Shown one piece after another: positions 60,854-64,000 of a stretch of 64,000 bases of DNA. The stretch covers positions 558,001 to 622,000 of the forward strand of contig JACKDV010000001.1 in assembly GCA_020633315.1 (NCBI GenBank), given 5' to 3'. Source of the DNA: Myxococcales bacterium (GTDB lineage: Bacteria > Myxococcota_A > Polyangia > Nannocystales > Nannocystaceae). The position numbers and the translations under genes were made by a program. The notes below the pieces were generated by a model that searched no databases, was not told the DNA's origin, and saw nothing but the letters and a program-made list of their open reading frames with translations. Every line of letters begins with the position of its first letter. Positions within the stretch are counted from its first letter, which is position 1.

Positions 60854-62088
60854 CGCGAAGGTCCATCGAAGGTACGGATCGCGCGCTCGAGGGCGGTAGT
60901 CGTGCGCTCGTCGGCGCATGTGATCCGGAAGCAGCTAGTGTAACCACTCCACCGACGGAGCTCCCTGAACACGAAGCCATGGTCCCGGAGGTGGCGGTGG
61001 AGCTCGTCGACCGCCGCTTCCGAACGCGCGTCACATGCCGAGAAGTTCCCTTCCGACTCCCAGACCCACCAGTGGGGAGCACTGTGCCGGAGCAAGGCAT
61101 TCATCCGCTCTCGCCCGGCGATCAGTTCTCGACGCGCCGCCACGAACTCGTCCTCGTGTCGGAGGCAATACTCGAGGAACCGGGCCGTCAGCTCCGAGAT
61201 CGGTGTCTCGAGGTTGGCACGGGCAAGATAGCTAGTGATCGCAGGATCTGCGATCACTAGCGCAGCCCGCAGCCCGGCAAACCCATGGGACTTGGAGAAC
61301 GAGCGAATGACGACGACGTTGTCGTGCTCCATGGGGAGGCACGAGTAGTCTGGCCCTCCGTATGCCATGTATGCAGCATCGAGCACCAGGAGACACTTCC
61401 CCTCGCGGCAGTGTCGAGCCAAGCCTTCGAGCTGGGCGCTGGACAGCGCCATGCCGTGCACCGGATTCGGGGTGGTGACGACCACCAACGAGCCCTCTCG
61501 CGCCGAGATCTCCGCCGCCAGATCGTCTACGAGCGGCTGACCACTCGCGTGGGGAACCGGGACGACCTCGACGCCGGCCTGCCGCGCGTAGCTCTCGTAC
61601 CCGACGTAGTTGGGGGTCTGGAGGATCATGCAGGTCGCGCGAGCTCCCATGGAGAACAGGAGCTCCTTGATGGCCAAGTCCGAGCCCGCGGTGAGGAGGA
61701 AGGCCTGTGGGGGAAGCGCGTAGACCTCCGAGATCGCCTCCTTGACGGGCGCGAGCTCCGGATACCCGGCCAAGCCCATCGGAGAGTGCGTTGCCGCGAA
61801 GCGCTCGAACAAGCGCTCGGTCACGGGGTGCACGAGGACGTTGTTGGAGAGGTTGACGAGACCATGGGGTCGACGAGGAGCGTGCGCTGGAGCGAGGAGT
61901 CGCCTCTCGTCCACGAACCGGGAGAGGCCGTCCCACCCGCTCGGTACCCGAGGCTCCTTGGCGACGTTGTCGTACATGGCTGGATTGACTCTCGACGAGC
62001 CCACATCATCGAGGCTCGCTGTGGGGTGCGGGCTTCGATCCGTGGGGGAGCTTCCGAGGCGCGCAGCGTCTTGGTCTCGAGATTCCAT
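60850..62088 (-). CDS. HisC-like class I/II aminotransferase, NikK/PolI candidate
   Basis: A PLP-dependent, fold-type I aminotransferase, 412 residues from ATG 62088 or 375 from ATG 61977 (family-like length). PLP Lys266 is in RSFSKSHGFAGLRAAL; Asp237 and Tyr240 in VLDAAYMAY; TTPNPV gives the Asn; NLSNNVLVHP and LLTAGSDLAI bind the cofactor. Histidinol-phosphate-aminotransferase-like enzymes (NikK/PolI) install the 5'-amino group of aminohexuronic acid in nikkomycin/polyoxin. Numbering assumes the longer start. Confidence 0.82.
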   Translation of the reverse strand: MESRDQDAARLGSSPTDRSPHPTASLDDVGSSRVNPAMYDNVAKEPRVPSGWDGLSRFVDERRLLAPAHAPRRPHGLVNLSNNVLVHPVTERLFERFAATHSPMGLAGYPELAPVKEAISEVYALPPQAFLLTAGSDLAIKELLFSMGARATCMILQTPNYVGYESYARQAGVEVVPVPHASGQPLVDDLAAEISAREGSLVVVTTPNPVHGMALSSAQLEGLARHCREGKCLLVLDAAYMAYGGPDYSCLPMEHDNVVVIRSFSKSHGFAGLRAALVIADPAITSYLARANLETPISELTARFLEYCLRHEDEFVAARRELIAGRERMNALLRHSAPHWWVWESEGNFSACDARSEAAVDELHRHLRDHGFVFRELRRWSGYTSCFRITCADERTTTALERAIRTFDGPSR

Positions 62089-62116
62089 GATGTCGGGGTA
62101 GCAGCATCACACGAGC

Positions 62117-63103
62117 TCACGATCGGGGAATGGTCGAGTATTCGACGATCGGCCGGAACACACCCCCGAAGCGGAGCTTGAACCGCCGGAGATCACGGGT
62201 CTTGCGATCGGAAGCGAGGCGAACCAAGGGGAAGTGGAACACGCCCATTCCATGCCGACGCGACCACTCGAGCGCTCTCATGATCACCAAGTCCGTGGCT
62301 CCCAGCCGTAGCTCCCGGCAGCGTTCACTGTAGACCAGCTTTCGCAGGTATGCCTCCGTTCCCGTGAAGGCCACGTTGATCGCGGCGAGTGCCTCTCCTC
62401 GGCGCTCGGCGAGGAAGCTGACGCTCTTCCTCTGCCGGTCCTGGGATGCCATGATCTGTGTCGCCGCTGCCGCGTCCTGGTCCGTCACCGTGTTCCTCTG
62501 GAAGGACTCGACGAGCATGCGCTCGTAGCTTCGTCGGAGGTCGTGCTCGAGAGAAGTCTGGACCGTCACTCCTCGTTGCTCGCACCGACGCACCACCGAT
62601 TCCACGGTGCGACGCTTCCCGGAGCTTCGCCAGCTCGCGCGTGTCCACAGGTGATCGTCGAGCACGATGTGGAGTGTTCCGGCCAGGTTCGCAGCGACCT
62701 CGCGCTCGGCCAGCACGGCGGAGAGCTCGAACGCTCCCGCTGCCGCGTGGGACTCGTCGACAGGGGCGGTGCTTGCCCTCCGGACGGCGTGTCCATCCCG
62801 AAGGACCCAGTGAGCGATCAGGCGCATGCATGCAGGCTGCGACGCGCTCGGCCCCTGGTGAACGGGACCAAAGGTCCACGTCCGCGAGCTCCGCCGGGCA
62901 TCGTCGAACACCAGGAGCCGAGCCACGCCACCGTCGGCCTCCGCCGTGAGGAAGGTGGGGCGCCACCCACGGCACTCCTTGACGTACTCGGCAAAAGCAA
63001 CCGACTGGGAGTGGGGACAGGACGCATTCCTCGTGACGAATTCGTTCCACTCGCCGGAGGCGACGCTCTCCAACGAGGCCGCGTCGATCCTGGAAGCGGG
63101 CAT
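62117..63103 (-). CDS. FemAB/GNAT-type peptidyl transferase
   Basis: A 328-residue protein of the FemXAB superfamily (two GNAT-like domains). Typical segments are the N-terminal ASCPHSQSVAFAEYVKECRGWRPTFLTAE and a C-terminal LRLGATDLVIMRALEWSRRHGMGVFHF; the charged helix after the middle domain (AAAATQIMASQDRQRKS) also fits. FemX-type enzymes add amino acids from aminoacyl-tRNA to an amine; PacB of pacidamycin does so on a nucleoside antibiotic. Here it probably forms the amide bond of a peptidyl nucleoside. Starts 2 bp after the kinase stop. Confidence 0.75.
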   Translation of the reverse strand: MPASRIDAASLESVASGEWNEFVTRNASCPHSQSVAFAEYVKECRGWRPTFLTAEADGGVARLLVFDDARRSSRTWTFGPVHQGPSASQPACMRLIAHWVLRDGHAVRRASTAPVDESHAAAGAFELSAVLAEREVAANLAGTLHIVLDDHLWTRASWRSSGKRRTVESVVRRCEQRGVTVQTSLEHDLRRSYERMLVESFQRNTVTDQDAAAATQIMASQDRQRKSVSFLAERRGEALAAINVAFTGTEAYLRKLVYSERCRELRLGATDLVIMRALEWSRRHGMGVFHFPLVRLASDRKTRDLRRFKLRFGGVFRPIVEYSTIPRS

Positions 63104-63105
63104 GC

Positions 63106-63879
63106 TCAGGCTCCCGCCGCGCGGCACATGGCCAGCCCTCGTTCGACTCGGTCGGAGATGATCGCGATCTCCTCGAGCCTCGAGCGTTCCTCGAGCTCCC
63201 CAGAGTCTCGGATGATCTGCAGGAGAGCTCGACCGCGGTGGAGCCCCTTCATCGCATGCCAGAGGCCTCCGGGCTGGAGACAGGCACGTTGCCGGTCGTA
63301 GAGGTCCCGCATCACATCGCTCGGGACATGCTTGCCGGCAACGCGCGCGTCGGCGCTCGATCGATGCTCGAGGGCCAAGGACATCTCGTTGGAGAAGTAG
63401 CCCGCCATCTCCTCGGAGGGCACGACGATCTTGATCCACTCGTCGTGGCGGCGTTCTAGGAGCGGGACGAGCCGATGAGGAGCGAGCCCCGTCCCCGGAA
63501 TCAAGACGTCGCAGTGTCCTCGCAAGACCGTGACGAGGCAGTCGGCAATGGCCATCGGAGTCAGCTCACGACGGATCGCCCCTCGCTCGTCGTAGTAGCC
63601 AGGATAGTCATCCGCCTCGGCGCACCGCAGATGCACGCTCACCTCGGCGCGGAGCGGGGCAAGCAGTGCATGCCCGCAGTGCTCCACTGTGGCGAGGTAT
63701 CGTCGTAGGGAGTCTCGCTCATAGGGAAGATCTCCATATCCTCGCAGCAGGGCGTCACACGATCGGCTCACGTCGGCGATGGACGCAAGGCCGGGGGCAA
63801 CCGTACGCAAGAAGGCATTGAGCAGTGGTGCCACCGTCGACTTCCCCGTGGACGGCGCACCGAAGACGCAGACAAGCAC
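63106..63879 (-). CDS. P-loop ATPase/kinase-like protein
   Basis: A 257-residue protein with an N-terminal Walker A (GAPSTGKST, residues 7-15). It resembles small AAA/nicotinamide riboside kinase-type P-loop proteins in its first 100 residues; the rest (LTPMAIADCLVTVLRGHCDVLIPGTG and later) is unassigned. It heads the leftward operon, 2 bp before the FemAB-like gene. The start is GTG at 63879. The reading frame stays open for about 15 further codons upstream, up to a TGA at 63925, without a normal start, so the N-terminus may be misplaced. Candidate kinase of the nucleoside pathway. Confidence 0.65.
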   Translation of the reverse strand: MLVCVFGAPSTGKSTVAPLLNAFLRTVAPGLASIADVSRSCDALLRGYGDLPYERDSLRRYLATVEHCGHALLAPLRAEVSVHLRCAEADDYPGYYDERGAIRRELTPMAIADCLVTVLRGHCDVLIPGTGLAPHRLVPLLERRHDEWIKIVVPSEEMAGYFSNEMSLALEHRSSADARVAGKHVPSDVMRDLYDRQRACLQPGGLWHAMKGLHRGRALLQIIRDSGELEERSRLEEIAIISDRVERGLAMCRAAGA

Positions 63880-64000
63880 CGAGGGATGGTATCCGAAGAA
63901 GCGTTGGAACTCATCGCAGAGGGTTCACGGGCATCGTACCTACATTGGAGATGTCGCGAGGATCGCGCTGATCGAGATCGATTGCTCGCATCCTGCTGCC

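Noticed and set aside
63886..64000. Plus-strand reading frame starting ATG at 63886 and open to the window edge
   Set aside because: Only 38 codons are visible, the start is 6 bp from the divergent kinase start and no domain can be read. It may be a gene but cannot be supported.

Overview
The window comes from a very GC-rich bacterium, almost certainly a myxobacterium of the Nannocystaceae type (Myxococcota). Pointers are the many lipoproteins with Ser/Thr/Gly/Asp-rich linkers after a lipobox, a MYXO-CTERM-like sorting tail, PEGA-domain kinases and sigma-linked PEGA proteins, and a cytochrome b5-fused front-end fatty acid desaturase that fits the polyunsaturated fatty acids known from this suborder. 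No rRNA, tRNA, insertion sequence or CRISPR array was seen.

Layout. 0-6.5 kb: one tightly overlapping housekeeping operon, fabF(3' end)-rpiB-nrdR-ribD-ribE-ribBA-coaBC-udg. 6.5-12.1 kb: an HU-like protein with a Lys-rich tail, an MMPL/RND-type exporter with a nine-copy 18-bp repeat, a low-complexity lipoprotein and a TetR regulator. 12.2-22 kb: an orphan MEMO/AmmB protein, PEGA-type proteins, a Ser/Thr kinase, a Kelch-like lipoprotein, a HEAT-repeat protein and an ECF sigma factor with its membrane partner. 22.1-27.9 kb: trpD-trpC-usp-trpF-trpB-trpA. 27.9-32.3 kb: a DciA-like protein, lipoproteins, the desaturase and a small EXPERA-like membrane protein. 32.6-40 kb: an ABC transporter/GldG-like/DUF4340/APC permease operon. 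40-52 kb: lipoproteins (LRR, fibrinogen-domain), a flavin monooxygenase, a PilZ protein, a secreted amidase, a polyprenol-phosphate mannosyltransferase-like enzyme and a class IV aminotransferase.

52.2 kb to the right edge is different: visibly less GC-rich, with relaxed codon use and tightly coupled genes of secondary metabolism. It encodes a MurA-like enolpyruvyl transferase, a radical SAM enzyme, a HisC-like aminotransferase, a 2-oxoglutarate/Fe(II) oxygenase, a CX5R phosphatase, three P-loop kinase-like proteins, two methyltransferases, an SDR epimerase, a SnoaL-like protein and a FemAB-type aminoacyl transferase. The first five match the enzyme set of the octosyl-acid/aminohexuronic-acid route of polyoxin and nikkomycin. 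I infer a previously undescribed peptidyl-nucleoside (high-carbon sugar nucleoside) gene cluster in which a FemAB-like, probably aminoacyl-tRNA-dependent enzyme makes the amide bond. It may continue past the right edge.

A second theme is regulatory. Eight genes in the high-GC part have a -10-like hexamer (TAGCGT, TAGCAT, TACCAT, TACGTT, TAGACT) ending 6-9 nt before the start codon and no Shine-Dalgarno sequence, which suggests leaderless transcripts.
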